From: Pseudomonas multiresinivorans
GTDB lineage: Bacteria > Pseudomonadota > Gammaproteobacteria > Pseudomonadales > Pseudomonadaceae
Assembly: GCF_012971725.1 (NCBI RefSeq)
Contig: NZ_CP048833.1
Location: 3,162,001 to 3,226,000 of the forward strand
Length of the DNA: 64,000 bases
Direction: 5' to 3'
The notes beneath the pieces were generated by a model. That model searched no databases. It was not told where the DNA came from and worked only from the letters and a program-made list of their open reading frames with translations. Position 1 is the first letter of the stretch; each line of letters opens with the position of its first letter. A program made the position numbers and the translations under genes. Shown in pieces: positions 1-11,140 of the stretch.

Positions 1-1554
<1,554 letters not shown>

Positions 1555-1558
<4 letters not shown>

Positions 1559-1863
1559 CCGCGCATCTCGCTGGCAGCGTCGATATCGAGGGTATGGAAG
1601 CGGCGATACAGCTGGAGCAGGATCGCCAGGCCGATGCTGGCCTCGGCCGCAGCCAGGCTGAGCACCAGGATGAACATCACCTGGCCGTCGGGCTGCGCCC
1701 AGCGGCTACCGGCGACCACGAAGGCCAGCGCGGCGGCGTTCATCATCACTTCCAGGCTCATCAGTACGAACAGGATGTTGCGTCGTACCATCAGGCCCAC
1801 CAGGCCGAAGCAGAACAGCACACCGGCGAGCGCCAGTCCGTGTTCGAGAGGGATTGTGTTCAT
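1555..1863 (-). CDS. nuoK: NADH-quinone oxidoreductase subunit K
   Basis: This small membrane subunit of complex I (102 aa) has three hydrophobic helices and belongs to the MrpC-like part of the proton-pumping arm. The segment VLMSLEVMMNAAALAFV carries the conserved membrane glutamate of helix 2, and EASIGLAIL carries the one of helix 3. Length is normal for the family. It lies four bases after nuoJ and overlaps nuoL by four bases within the nuo operon. Confidence 0.97.
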
Positions 1864-1867
1864 GGTG

Positions 1868-2368
1868 TTAGTCCTTCGCTTCGTGGCGGCCGAGGTGATA
1901 GGCGGCGACCAGTGCCGCCAGCAGCAGCATCGAGGCCAGTTCGACGACCAGCAGGTACGGGCCGAACAGGCTGATGCCCACGGCTTTGGCGTCCACCGTG
2001 GTATGACCGATGCCGGCGCCGCTCGGGGTGCGCGAAAGCATCCACAGCAGTTCGACCAGCAGTACTGCCGCCAGGGCGCCAGGACCGATCCAGACCTTGG
2101 GTGTGAGCCATTTGCGCTCCTGCTCGGCGATAGCCGGGCCGAGGTTGAGCATCATCACCACGAAGACGAAGAGCACCATGATCGCGCCGGCATAGACGAT
2201 GATTTCCAGGGCGCCGGCGAACGGGGCGCCGAGGCTGAAGAAGGTCATCGAAATGGCCAGCAGCGAAATGACGAGGTAGAGCAGGGCATGCACCGGGTTA
2301 CTGTTGGTGATGACCCGGAAGGTTGCCAGCACGGCGACGCCGGCGGCGAAGTAGAAAGCGAATTCCAC
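1868..2368 (-). CDS. nuoJ: NADH-quinone oxidoreductase subunit J
   Basis: This is a membrane subunit of complex I with 166 residues and about five hydrophobic helices. The conserved motif EIIVYAGAIMVLFVFVVMML is clear. I chose the GTG at 2368 because the protein then starts at the family position (MEFAFYFAAG) and AGGAGA stands just upstream; the frame stays open further upstream, but there it overlaps nuoI. It lies 11 bases downstream of nuoI. Confidence 0.95.
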   Translation of the reverse strand: MEFAFYFAAGVAVLATFRVITNSNPVHALLYLVISLLAISMTFFSLGAPFAGALEIIVYAGAIMVLFVFVVMMLNLGPAIAEQERKWLTPKVWIGPGALAAVLLVELLWMLSRTPSGAGIGHTTVDAKAVGISLFGPYLLVVELASMLLLAALVAAYHLGRHEAKD

Positions 2369-2379
2369 GCGACGTCTCC

Positions 2380-2928
2380 TTACGGCAGCAGGCTCTTGAC
2401 GTTGATCGGTTCGGCTTCGTTCTGCGCGGCGCCTTTCGGCTTGCCGGCGATGGCCATGCCGGCAACGCGGTAGAAGTTGTAGTCCGGGTTCTTGCCGGGG
2501 CCGGAGATCAGCAGGTCTTCCTTCTCGTAGACCAGGTCCTGGCGCTTGAACTCGCCCATTTCGAAATCCGGAGTCAGCTGGATCGCGGTGGTCGGGCAGG
2601 CTTCTTCGCACAGGCCGCAGAAGATGCAGCGGGAGAAGTTGATGCGGAAGAACTCGGGGTACCAGCGACCGTCGTCGGTCTCGGCCTTCTGCAGGGAGAT
2701 GCAGCCGACCGGGCAGGCCACGGCGCAGAGGTTGCACGCTACGCAGCGCTCCTCGCCATCGGGGTCGCGGGTGAGGACGATGCGGCCGCGGTAGCGCGGC
2801 GGCAGGTACACGGCTTCTTCCGGGTATTGCAGGGTGTCACGCTTGCGGAAGGCATGGCCGAAGATCATCACCAGGCTGCGAAGCTGGGTGTAGGTGCCAT
2901 GCACGACTTCGAAAATGTATTTGATCAT
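2380..2928 (-). CDS. nuoI: NADH-quinone oxidoreductase subunit I (2x 4Fe-4S)
   Basis: This peripheral-arm ferredoxin-like subunit of complex I has 182 residues and hands electrons toward cluster N2. Two 4Fe-4S binding motifs are visible: CVACNLCAVACP (Cys 62, 65, 68, 72) and CIFCGLCEEACP (Cys 101, 104, 107, 111). An N-terminal amphipathic helix would lie on the membrane. It lies between nuoH and nuoJ with 11-base spacers on both sides. Confidence 0.97.
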   Translation of the reverse strand: MIKYIFEVVHGTYTQLRSLVMIFGHAFRKRDTLQYPEEAVYLPPRYRGRIVLTRDPDGEERCVACNLCAVACPVGCISLQKAETDDGRWYPEFFRINFSRCIFCGLCEEACPTTAIQLTPDFEMGEFKRQDLVYEKEDLLISGPGKNPDYNFYRVAGMAIAGKPKGAAQNEAEPINVKSLLP

Positions 2929-2939
2929 TGTCTTGCTCC

Positions 2940-3929
2940 TTACTGGGTCGCCAGCACGACAGCGCCGGTCACCAGCAGGTTGATCAGAGTCAGCGGGAGG
3001 CAGAACTTCCAGCTGAAGGCCATCACCTGGTCATAGCGCGGGCGCGGAATGGACGCGCGCAGCAGGATGAACATCATGATGAAGAAGCCGGTTTTCAGGG
3101 CGAACCAGATGAACGGGATCTGCGGCAGGATACCGAAGGGCCCGTGCCAGCCGCCGAAGAACAGGGTCGCCAGCAGCGCGGACACCAGCACGATGCCGAT
3201 GTACTCGCCGACGAAGAACATGCCCCATTTCATGCCGGCGTACTCGATGTGGTAACCGTCGGCCAGTTCCTGCTCAGCTTCGGGCTGGTCGAACGGGTGA
3301 CGGTGAGTCACGGCGACGCCGGCGACGAAGAAGGTCATGAAACCGAAGAACTGCGGAATGATGAACCACATGTGCTCGGCCTGGTAATCGACGATGTCGC
3401 GCAGGCTGAACGAACCGACCTGGGCCACGATGCCCATCAGCGACAGGGCCAGGAACACCTCGTAGGAGATGGTCTGGGCCGAGGCGCGCAGGCTGCCGAG
3501 GAGGGCGAACTTGTTGTTGCTCGACCAGCCGGCGAACAGCACCGCGTACACGGTCAGGCCAGCCATGGCGAAGAAGAACAGGATGCCGATGTTCAGGTCC
3601 GCCACACCCCAGGTCGGGGTGATCGGGATGACGACGAAGGCGACCAGCAGCGCACCCATGGCGATCATGGGCGCGAGGGTGAAGATCATCTTGTCGGCGA
3701 ACGGCGGGGTCCAGTCTTCCTTGAAGAACATCTTCAGCATGTCGGCGCCGAGCTGGAAGGCACCGAAGGGGCCGACCCGGTTCGGACCGTAGCGGTCCTG
3801 CCAGAGGCCGAGCAGACGACGCTCGACCCAGCTGAGCAGCGCGCCGCAGACGACCACAGCGAGCAGGATGACGATGGCCTTGATGACCTCGATCAGGATG
3901 TCGACGATGGCGGGTGTCAGCCAGCTCAT
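2940..3929 (-). CDS. nuoH: NADH-quinone oxidoreductase subunit H
   Basis: This membrane subunit of complex I (329 aa) forms much of the quinone-binding chamber at the junction of the two arms. Family landmarks are ERRLLGLWQDRYGPNRVGP near residue 50 and FDQPEAEQELADGYHIEYAG near residue 210. About eight hydrophobic helices can be seen. Its start overlaps the nuoG stop by four bases, and nuoI follows after 11 bases. Confidence 0.97.
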   Translation of the reverse strand: MSWLTPAIVDILIEVIKAIVILLAVVVCGALLSWVERRLLGLWQDRYGPNRVGPFGAFQLGADMLKMFFKEDWTPPFADKMIFTLAPMIAMGALLVAFVVIPITPTWGVADLNIGILFFFAMAGLTVYAVLFAGWSSNNKFALLGSLRASAQTISYEVFLALSLMGIVAQVGSFSLRDIVDYQAEHMWFIIPQFFGFMTFFVAGVAVTHRHPFDQPEAEQELADGYHIEYAGMKWGMFFVGEYIGIVLVSALLATLFFGGWHGPFGILPQIPFIWFALKTGFFIMMFILLRASIPRPRYDQVMAFSWKFCLPLTLINLLVTGAVVLATQ

Positions 3930-6640
3930 TGGGCAGCCTCCTGCAGACCTTCAGCGACCGAGCCGATGACACCGGCGGGAATGCCTTGCAGACCGATCGG
4001 CAGGGCGACCAGACCGGCGCCGAGCTCTTCGCTCACGCGCAGCGGCAGGCGCAGTTCCTGGCCCTTGACGGTCAGGCGGATGATCGCGCCTTCGTTGACG
4101 CCCAGACGGTCAGCCTCGGACTTGGCCAGGGTGACGTAGGTCTGCGGGATGCGCTCCTGCACCGGGGCGGCCTTGGCGGAATTCTCCTCGCTGCCGAACA
4201 GGTGATAGAAGGGCACCACCTTGAACTGGCTGGCGGCGGTGTGGAACGGCGCAGGAATCTCGCTGAACCACAGGGCTTCGCCCTTGGCCTCGATCAGGCG
4301 TACGCCCGGATCGCCAGCGCGCAGGTGGCCGCCGACTTCGTCCTGGAACTTGTTCCAGGCCTGCGGGGAGTTCCAGCCCGGAGACCAGGCAAACGGAATC
4401 TGCTGACGCGGTTCGGCGCTGCCGGAGTAGCCTTCCATGGAGAAGGCGAAGGCGGAGTCGATGTCCTGCGGCTGACGCGGCTCGCTGACATTGATGTTGG
4501 CGCGCATGGCGGTACGGCCGGAATAGCGGTGCGGCTCGCGCGCCAGCTTCAGGCCTTTGATGCGGAACGCGGCGTTCGGCGCGGCTTCGCGGATGCCGGC
4601 CAGTTGCGGCTTGGCGGCGACGACGGCGTCGATCACGTGGTCCAGCTGGGTCCAGTCGACACGCTTGCCTTCGAGGGTGCTGTGCAGGGCGTGCAGCCAG
4701 CGCCAGCCTTCGCGGACCAGGTTGTCGGCGTTGTAGTAGGTCGGGTCGTAGACCTGGAAGAAACGCTGGGCGCGGCCTTCCTGGCTGACCAGGGTGCCAT
4801 CGCCTTCGGCGAAGCTGGCGGCCGGCAGCAGGACGGTGGCTTTGGCGCTGGTGGCGGTCTGCTGGTGGTCGGCAACCACGACGATCTTGGCGGCGGCCAG
4901 GGCGGCGTCGACAACAGCGGCGTCGGCGCGGCGGTACAGGTCGTTCTCCAGGATCACCACGGCATCGGCGGCGCCAGAGGTCAGCTGCTCAAGGGCGGCT
5001 TCGACGGACTCACCACCGAAGAGGGCCAGGCCCAGGCTGTTGGCTTCCGGGACGACCAGGCTCAGCGAGCCGTTCTTCTCGCGGTTCTTCAGCGCGCTGG
5101 CGATGTTCGCGGCGGCCTCGATCAGGGCGTTGCTGCCCAGCGAGGTGCCGGAGATGACCAGCGGACGCTTGGCGGCAACCAGTGCATCGGCGATGCGCTG
5201 GGCCAGGGCGGCGGCTTCGGCATCGAGGCCGGCCACGGCCGGGGCGCTCGGATCGATGGCGTGGGCCACGGCAAAGCCCAGGCGAGCCAGGTCTTCGGTA
5301 GCAGCGTGTACGCACTCGGCGGCGACGTCGTCCAGGCGGGTTTCATCCAGGCTGGCGATGAACAGCGGGTTCATCTCGTGCTGGGCGATGGTCTTCACCG
5401 CGGCGTCGAGCCACGGCTGGATCTTCATCGCGGCGGCCATGTCCTCGCCCTTGCCTTTCACCGACTGGCGCAGGGCCAGGGCGATACGGGCAGCGGTCTG
5501 GGTCAGGTCTTCGCCAAGCACGAACACCGCGTCGTGGTCTTCGATGTCACGGATGGTCGGCACCGGCAGCGGGCCGTCCTGCATGACTTTCAGAACCAGT
5601 TGTAGGCGTTGCAGCTCGTCAGCGGAAATGCCGCTGTAGTAGTTCTGCGCGCCGACCAGTTCGGCCAGGGCGTAGTTGCTTTCCAGGCTGGCACGCGGCG
5701 AACCGATGCCGATGACCTTGCGACCCTTGAGCAGGGCTGCGGTCTGGTCGAGTGCGCCGTCCAGCGAGAGCTTCTGCTTGCTCAGCATCAACTGCGGCTG
5801 GCGCGGGCGGTCTTCACGATTGACGTAGCCGTAGCCGAAGCGGCCGCGGTCGCACAGGAAGTAGTGGTTCACCGAGCCGTTGTAGCGGTTCTCGATGCGG
5901 CGGATTTCACCGTAACGTTCGCCGGGGCTGATGTTGCAGCCGCTGGAGCAGCCATGGCAGATGCTCGGGGCGAACTGCATGTCCCACTTGCGGTTGTAGC
6001 GCTCGGAGTGGGTCTTGTCGGTGAACACGCCGGTCGGGCAGACCTCGGTCAGGTTGCCGGAGAATTCGCTCTCCAGCACACCGTCTTCAATGCGGCCGAA
6101 ATAGACGTTGTCGTGCGCGCCGTAGACGCCCAGGTCGGTGCCGCCAGCGTAGTCCTTGTAGTAACGGACGCAGCGGTAGCAGGCGATGCAGCGGTTCATC
6201 TCATGGGCGATGAACGGGCCGAGTTCCTGGTTCTGGTGGGTGCGCTTGGTGAAGCGGTACCGGCGCTGGTTGTGGCCGGTCATCACCGTCATGTCCTGCA
6301 GGTGGCAGTGACCGCCTTCCTCGCAGACCGGGCAGTCGTGCGGGTGGTTGGTCATCAGCCATTCGACGACGCTGGCGCGGAACTGCTTGGCCTCTTCGTC
6401 CTCGATGGAAATCCAGGTGTTGTCGGTGGCGGGAGTCATGCAGGACATGACGAGACGACCGCGTTTGTCGTTCTCGTCGGTGTACTGCTTGACCGCGCAC
6501 TGGCGGCATGCGCCGACGCTTCCGAGCGCCGGGTGCCAGCAGAAGTAGGGGATGTCGAGACCGAGGGAGAGGCAGGCCTGCAACAGGTTGTCCGCTCCGT
6601 CGACTTCTAACGTCTTGCCGTCTACGTGGATCGTGGCCAT
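3926..6640 (-). CDS. nuoG: NADH-quinone oxidoreductase subunit G (iron-sulfur)
   Basis: This is the largest peripheral-arm subunit of complex I, at 904 aa. The N-terminal 2Fe-2S domain has Cys 34, 45, 48 and 67. It is followed by the His/Cys cluster region (HPHDCPVCEEGGHC), a double 4Fe-4S segment (CIACYRCVRYYKDY) and the extra N7-type cluster motif CHGCSSGCNI. The rest is a molybdopterin-oxidoreductase-like fold without the cofactor. It is separated from nuoF by an unusual 128-base gap holding a hairpin, and overlaps nuoH by four bases. Confidence 0.97.
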   Translation of the reverse strand: MATIHVDGKTLEVDGADNLLQACLSLGLDIPYFCWHPALGSVGACRQCAVKQYTDENDKRGRLVMSCMTPATDNTWISIEDEEAKQFRASVVEWLMTNHPHDCPVCEEGGHCHLQDMTVMTGHNQRRYRFTKRTHQNQELGPFIAHEMNRCIACYRCVRYYKDYAGGTDLGVYGAHDNVYFGRIEDGVLESEFSGNLTEVCPTGVFTDKTHSERYNRKWDMQFAPSICHGCSSGCNISPGERYGEIRRIENRYNGSVNHYFLCDRGRFGYGYVNREDRPRQPQLMLSKQKLSLDGALDQTAALLKGRKVIGIGSPRASLESNYALAELVGAQNYYSGISADELQRLQLVLKVMQDGPLPVPTIRDIEDHDAVFVLGEDLTQTAARIALALRQSVKGKGEDMAAAMKIQPWLDAAVKTIAQHEMNPLFIASLDETRLDDVAAECVHAATEDLARLGFAVAHAIDPSAPAVAGLDAEAAALAQRIADALVAAKRPLVISGTSLGSNALIEAAANIASALKNREKNGSLSLVVPEANSLGLALFGGESVEAALEQLTSGAADAVVILENDLYRRADAAVVDAALAAAKIVVVADHQQTATSAKATVLLPAASFAEGDGTLVSQEGRAQRFFQVYDPTYYNADNLVREGWRWLHALHSTLEGKRVDWTQLDHVIDAVVAAKPQLAGIREAAPNAAFRIKGLKLAREPHRYSGRTAMRANINVSEPRQPQDIDSAFAFSMEGYSGSAEPRQQIPFAWSPGWNSPQAWNKFQDEVGGHLRAGDPGVRLIEAKGEALWFSEIPAPFHTAASQFKVVPFYHLFGSEENSAKAAPVQERIPQTYVTLAKSEADRLGVNEGAIIRLTVKGQELRLPLRVSEELGAGLVALPIGLQGIPAGVIGSVAEGLQEAAQ

Positions 6641-6738
6641 GGGTCTAAGTCTTCGTTGGCCCGTTGTCAGCGGGCGTGGCTAATAGAAATCACGGTTTCA
6701 TCGGGCCGGCGGCACGCCGCGGCACTACAACGAAACAA

Positions 6739-6759
6739 CGCCGGGCGCAGCGCCCGGCG
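6739..6759. repeat. Intercistronic hairpin between nuoF and nuoG
   Basis: A GC-rich inverted repeat has two 8-base arms (CGCCGGGC and GCCCGGCG) and a 5-base loop. It lies in the only long internal gap (6641-6768) of an otherwise tightly packed nuo operon. No T-run follows on the minus strand, so it is more likely an mRNA-processing or stabilising hairpin than a terminator. Confidence 0.6.
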
Positions 6760-6768
6760 ATCAAAGCA

Positions 6769-8118
6769 TCAAGCACCGACGGTCTGCGGTGCTTGTACGG
6801 CCTGAGCCTGGCGGGAAATGCCCGCTTCGAACTCGGGACGGAAATACTTCAGTGCGCTGCCCAGCGGCTCGACGGCACCCGGTGCGTGGGCACAGAAGGT
6901 CTTGCCGGGGCCGAGGAAGTTGACGAGCTGCTCGAGGGTTTCCAGGTCACCCTGGGCGCCTTCGCCTTTCTCCAGCGCGCGCAGGACCTTCACGCTCCAC
7001 GGCAGGCCGTCACGGCATGGAGTGCACCAGCCGCAGGATTCGCGGGCGAAGAACTCTTCCATGTTGCGCAGCAGCGAGACCATGTTGACGCTGTCGTCCA
7101 CCGCCATGGCCAGGCCAGTACCCATACGGGTGCCGACCTTGGCGACGCCGCCGGCGTAGAACAGGGCATCCAGGTGTTCCGGCAGGAGGAAGCCGGTACC
7201 GGCGCCGCCCGGCTGCCAGGCCTTGAGCTTGTAGCCGTCGCGCATGCCGCCGGCGTAGTCCTCGAACAGCTCGCGGGCCGGGAGGCCGAAGGGCAGTTCC
7301 CAGATACCGGGGTTCTTCACCTTGCCGGAGAAGCCCATGAGCTTGGTGCCCATGTCTTCGCTGCCCGGACGGGCCAGGCCCTTGTACCAGTCGACGCCGT
7401 GCTCGACGATCGCCGGTACGTTGCACAGGGTCTCGACGTTGTTCACGCAGGTCGGCTTGCCCCAGACGCCGACGGCGGCGGGGAAGGGCGGCTTGGAGCG
7501 CGGGTTGGCGCGGCGGCCTTCCAGCGAGTTGATCAGCGCAGTCTCTTCGCCACAGATGTAGCGGCCGGCGCCGGTGTGGACGAACAGCTCGAAATCGAAG
7601 CCACTGCCGAGGATGTTCTTGCCCAGCAGGCCTGCGGCCTTGGCTTCCTCGATGGCGCGGTTCAGGTTGCGGGCGGCGTCGACGTACTCGCCGCGCAGGA
7701 AGATGTAGCCGCGGTAGGCCTTGAGGGCGCGCGCGGAGATCAGCATGCCTTCCACCAGCAGGTGCGGCAGCTGCTCCATGAGCATGCGGTCCTTCCAGGT
7801 GTTGGGCTCCATCTCGTCCGCGTTGCACAGCAGGTAGCGGATGTTGAGGGATTCGTCCTTGGGCATCAGGCCCCACTTCACGCCGGTGGGGAAGCCCGCA
7901 CCGCCGCGGCCCTTGAGGCCGGAGTCCTTGACGGTCTGGACGATGTCGTCGGTGGCCATCTCGGCCAGCGCCTTGCGCGCGGCGGCGTAGCCATTCTTCG
8001 ACTGGTACTCCTCCAGCCAGACCGGAGCACCGTCGTCACGCAGGCGCCAGGTCAGCGGGTGGGTTTCGGCCGCGCGCGCGGTGCGGTTGGGCGTGCCGTA
8101 GGAAGTGAGGCGACTCAT
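6769..8118 (-). CDS. nuoF: NADH-quinone oxidoreductase subunit F (FMN, NADH site)
   Basis: This subunit of complex I (449 aa) binds NADH and FMN and carries the first 4Fe-4S cluster. The sequence shows the FMN/NADH glycine-rich site GRGGAGFPTGVKWG, the motif YICGEETALINSLEG, and the cluster motif ESCGWCTPCRDG, with a further Cys in KTFCAHAPG. The ATG at 8118 was chosen because it overlaps the nuoE stop by four bases and gives the family N-terminus MSRLTSYG; the frame is open further upstream, but only inside nuoE. Confidence 0.97.
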   Translation of the reverse strand: MSRLTSYGTPNRTARAAETHPLTWRLRDDGAPVWLEEYQSKNGYAAARKALAEMATDDIVQTVKDSGLKGRGGAGFPTGVKWGLMPKDESLNIRYLLCNADEMEPNTWKDRMLMEQLPHLLVEGMLISARALKAYRGYIFLRGEYVDAARNLNRAIEEAKAAGLLGKNILGSGFDFELFVHTGAGRYICGEETALINSLEGRRANPRSKPPFPAAVGVWGKPTCVNNVETLCNVPAIVEHGVDWYKGLARPGSEDMGTKLMGFSGKVKNPGIWELPFGLPARELFEDYAGGMRDGYKLKAWQPGGAGTGFLLPEHLDALFYAGGVAKVGTRMGTGLAMAVDDSVNMVSLLRNMEEFFARESCGWCTPCRDGLPWSVKVLRALEKGEGAQGDLETLEQLVNFLGPGKTFCAHAPGAVEPLGSALKYFRPEFEAGISRQAQAVQAPQTVGA

Positions 8119-8609
8119 GCGTAAGCCTCCAGCAGTTTGGCGACGCCGTCGGGACGCAGGTCGCCGAAGGTGTCGTCGTCGATCATCATCGCCGGGGCCT
8201 TGTCGCAGTTGCCCAGGCAGCACACCGGCAGCAGGGTGAAGCGGCCGTCGGCGGTGGTCTGGCCGAGGCCGATGCCCAGCTGCTTCTGGATCTCGCCAAC
8301 GACGGACTCGTGGCCGCCGATGTAGCAGACCATGCTGTCGCAGACGCGGATGATGTGGCGGCCGACCGGCTGCCGGAAGATCTGGCTATAGAAGGTAGCC
8401 ACGCCTTCGACGTCGCTGTCCGGAATGCCGAGGATGTCGGCGATCGCCGGGATGGCGCCGTCCGGCACCCAGCCGCGCTGCTTCTGGACGATCTTCAGGG
8501 CTTCGATGGACGCCGCGCGGGAGTCCTCGTAGTGATGCATTTCGTGCTCGATGGCCGAGCGCTCGGTTTCGCTGAGTTCGAAACGATCAGTCTGGATAAG
8601 GGTACTCAT
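8115..8609 (-). CDS. nuoE: NADH-quinone oxidoreductase subunit E (2Fe-2S)
   Basis: This thioredoxin-like 2Fe-2S subunit of the NADH dehydrogenase module has 164 residues. The cluster ligands follow the family pattern Cys-x4-Cys (90, 95) and Cys-x3-Cys (131, 135). It begins two bases after nuoCD and overlaps nuoF by four bases, as in other bacterial nuo operons. Confidence 0.97.
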   Translation of the reverse strand: MSTLIQTDRFELSETERSAIEHEMHHYEDSRAASIEALKIVQKQRGWVPDGAIPAIADILGIPDSDVEGVATFYSQIFRQPVGRHIIRVCDSMVCYIGGHESVVGEIQKQLGIGLGQTTADGRFTLLPVCCLGNCDKAPAMMIDDDTFGDLRPDGVAKLLEAYA

Positions 8610-8611
8610 GA

Positions 8612-10393
8612 TCAGCGGTCCACGTCGGCCATAACGAAGTCGATACTGCCCAGATAGGCGATCAGGTCAGCGATCATGCTGCCGTTGATCACCGACGGAA
8701 TCTGCTGCAGGTGCGGGAAGCTGGGCGTCCGGATGCGGGTCCGGTAGCTCATGGTGCTGCCATCGCTCGTCAGGTAGTAGCTGTTGATGCCCTTGGTCGC
8801 TTCCACCATCTGGAAGGCTTCGTTGGCCGGCATGACCGGGCCCCAGGAAACCTGCAGGAAGTGGGTGATCAGGGTTTCGATGTGCTGCAGCGTGCGCTCT
8901 TTGGGCGGCGGCGTGGTCAGCGGGTGATCCGCCTTGTACGGGCCTTCGGGCATGTTCTTCAGGCACTGCTCGATGATGCGCAGGCTCTGGCGCATCTCAC
9001 CCATCTTGACCATGCAGCGGTCGTAGGCGTCGCCGTTGGCCGCCAGCGGTACTTCGAACTCGAAGTTCTCGTAGCCGGAGTAGGGGCGGGCCTTACGCAG
9101 GTCGAAATCACAGCCGGTGGCGCGCAGGCCGGCGCCGGTGGTGCCCCATTCCAGCGCTTCCTTGGTGTTGTACTGGGCAACGCCGATGGTACGGCCACGC
9201 AGGATGCTGTTCTTCAGGGCAGCGGTTTCGTACTCGTCCAGGCGCTTGGGCATCCAGTCGAGGAATTCGCGGACCAGCTTGTCCCAGCCGCGCGGCAGGT
9301 CGTGGGCGACGCCGCCGATGCGGTACCAGGCCGGGTGCAGGCGGAAGCCGGTGATGGCTTCGACGACCTTGTAGGCGCGCTGGCGGTCGGTGAAGGTGAA
9401 GAACACCGGGGTCATCGCGCCCACGTCCTGGATGTAGGTACCCAGGTAGAGGAGGTGGTTCAGGATGCGGAAGAACTCCGACATCATGATGCGGATGACG
9501 TCGACGCGCTGGGGCACCTTGATGCCGGCGAGCTTCTCGACCGAGAGCACGTACGGCAGGTTGTTCATCACGCCGCCGAGGTAGTCGATACGGTCGGTGT
9601 ACGGAATGAAGCTGTGCCAGGACTGACGCTCGGCCATCTTCTCGGCGCCACGGTGGTGGTAACCGATCTCCGGAACGCAATCGAGGATCTCTTCACCGTC
9701 CAGTTGCAGGATGATGCGGAACGCACCGTGGGCGGACGGGTGGTTCGGGCCGAGGTTGAGGAACATGAAGTCCTCGTTCTCGCCGTGGCGCTTCATACCC
9801 CAGTCTTCGGGCTTGAAGCGCAGGGCTTCCTGCTCGAGGTCCTGCTTGGCGGCGGACAGCGCGTAAGGATCGAACTCGGTGGCGCGCGCCGGGTAGTCCT
9901 TGCGCAGCGGGTGACCTTCCCAGGTCGGCGGCATCAGCATGCGGGTCAGGTGCGGGTGACCATTGAAGGTGATCCCGTACATGTCCCAGACCTCACGCTC
10001 GTACCAGTTGGCGTTCGGCCAGATACGGGTGGCGGTGGGCAGGTTGAGGTCGCCTTCGGAGAGGGCCACCTTGATCATCACGTCACTGTTACGCTCGAGC
10101 GACATCAGGTGATAGAACACGCTGAAATCGGCGCCCGGCAGGCCGCGACGGTGGGTGCGCAGGCGCTCGTCCACGCCGTGCAGGTCATAGAGCATGACGT
10201 ACGGCTTGGGCACATTGCGCAGGAAGGTGAGGACGTCGATCAGGCGCTCACGGGCGACCCAGAGCACCGGCATGCCGGTGCGGGTGGCCTGGACGGTGAA
10301 GGTCTCGGCGCCAAAGCGGGAATTCAGTTCGACGACGATATCTTGGTCGTCTGCCTTGTAAGGCGGGATGTACAGAGCGGAGTCTGCATTCAT
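8612..10393 (-). CDS. nuoCD: NADH-quinone oxidoreductase subunits C and D, fused
   Basis: This 593-residue fusion covers the 30-kDa (NuoC, about residues 1-190) and 49-kDa (NuoD, about 205-593) subunits of complex I. NuoD forms the quinone pocket with NuoB; its NHPSAHGAFR motif is visible. The C-D fusion is the usual arrangement in enterobacteria and Pseudomonas. It lies 59 bases after nuoB. Confidence 0.97.
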   Translation of the reverse strand: MNADSALYIPPYKADDQDIVVELNSRFGAETFTVQATRTGMPVLWVARERLIDVLTFLRNVPKPYVMLYDLHGVDERLRTHRRGLPGADFSVFYHLMSLERNSDVMIKVALSEGDLNLPTATRIWPNANWYEREVWDMYGITFNGHPHLTRMLMPPTWEGHPLRKDYPARATEFDPYALSAAKQDLEQEALRFKPEDWGMKRHGENEDFMFLNLGPNHPSAHGAFRIILQLDGEEILDCVPEIGYHHRGAEKMAERQSWHSFIPYTDRIDYLGGVMNNLPYVLSVEKLAGIKVPQRVDVIRIMMSEFFRILNHLLYLGTYIQDVGAMTPVFFTFTDRQRAYKVVEAITGFRLHPAWYRIGGVAHDLPRGWDKLVREFLDWMPKRLDEYETAALKNSILRGRTIGVAQYNTKEALEWGTTGAGLRATGCDFDLRKARPYSGYENFEFEVPLAANGDAYDRCMVKMGEMRQSLRIIEQCLKNMPEGPYKADHPLTTPPPKERTLQHIETLITHFLQVSWGPVMPANEAFQMVEATKGINSYYLTSDGSTMSYRTRIRTPSFPHLQQIPSVINGSMIADLIAYLGSIDFVMADVDR

Positions 10394-10452
10394 AGTCTTT
10401 AAGTCACTCGGTCAACGGTGGAGTGAAAGCGGGCCTCTCGTGGAGGGCCGGA

Positions 10453-11130
10453 TCACACTTCGTCGGGGCTGCGCAGGTTGGTGACCGCAATGCGCTGTTC
10501 GCGCTTGAGATCCTTCTGGGCAGGCATGTCGGCGCGATAGACGCCTTGATCGCCTACAACCCAGGACAACGGACGACGCTCCTGGCCGATGGATTCCTGC
10601 AGCAGCATCAGGCCTTGCAGGAACGCCTCCGGACGGGGCGGGCAGCCGGGGATGTACACGTCCACGGGGAGGAACTTGTCGACCCCCTGAACGACCGAGT
10701 AGATGTCGTACATGCCGCCGGAGTTGGCGCACGACCCCATCGAGATCACCCACTTGGGTTCCAGCATCTGCTCGTACAGGCGCTGGATGACCGGAGCCAT
10801 CTTGATGAAGCAGGTGCCGGCGATGACCATGAAGTCAGCCTGGCGCGGCGATGCACGGATCACTTCGGCGCCGAAACGGGCGATGTCGTGCGGCGCGGTG
10901 AACGCCGTGGTCATCTCCACGTAGCAGCAGGACAGCCCGAAGTTGTACGGCCACAGGGAGTTCTTGCGACCCCAGTTCACCGCACCGTTGAGAACATCCT
11001 CGAGTTTGCCCATGAAGATGTTCTTGTGGACCTGCCCTTCGATGAGCGGGTCTTCTACCGTTTCGCGTTCGCCGATCGGGTACTGATCATTGGGCGCATC
11101 CGGATCGATCCGGGTAAGTTTGTATTGCAT
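10453..11130 (-). CDS. nuoB: NADH-quinone oxidoreductase subunit B
   Basis: This subunit of complex I (225 aa) holds cluster N2, the last electron carrier before quinone. The cluster ligands are visible as the CC pair in LSCCYVEM, one in GSCANSGG, and one in PGCPPRPE. I chose the ATG at 11130, which matches the family start MQYKLTRI and has GAGG eight bases upstream; an in-frame TTG two codons earlier is less likely. It lies 10 bases after nuoA. Confidence 0.97.
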   Translation of the reverse strand: MQYKLTRIDPDAPNDQYPIGERETVEDPLIEGQVHKNIFMGKLEDVLNGAVNWGRKNSLWPYNFGLSCCYVEMTTAFTAPHDIARFGAEVIRASPRQADFMVIAGTCFIKMAPVIQRLYEQMLEPKWVISMGSCANSGGMYDIYSVVQGVDKFLPVDVYIPGCPPRPEAFLQGLMLLQESIGQERRPLSWVVGDQGVYRADMPAQKDLKREQRIAVTNLRSPDEV

Positions 11131-11140
11131 CGCCAAAGCC

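Noticed and set aside
3914..5605. Long plus-strand open frame opposite nuoG
   Set aside because: Same reason: the minus-strand frame is a full, conserved NuoG.
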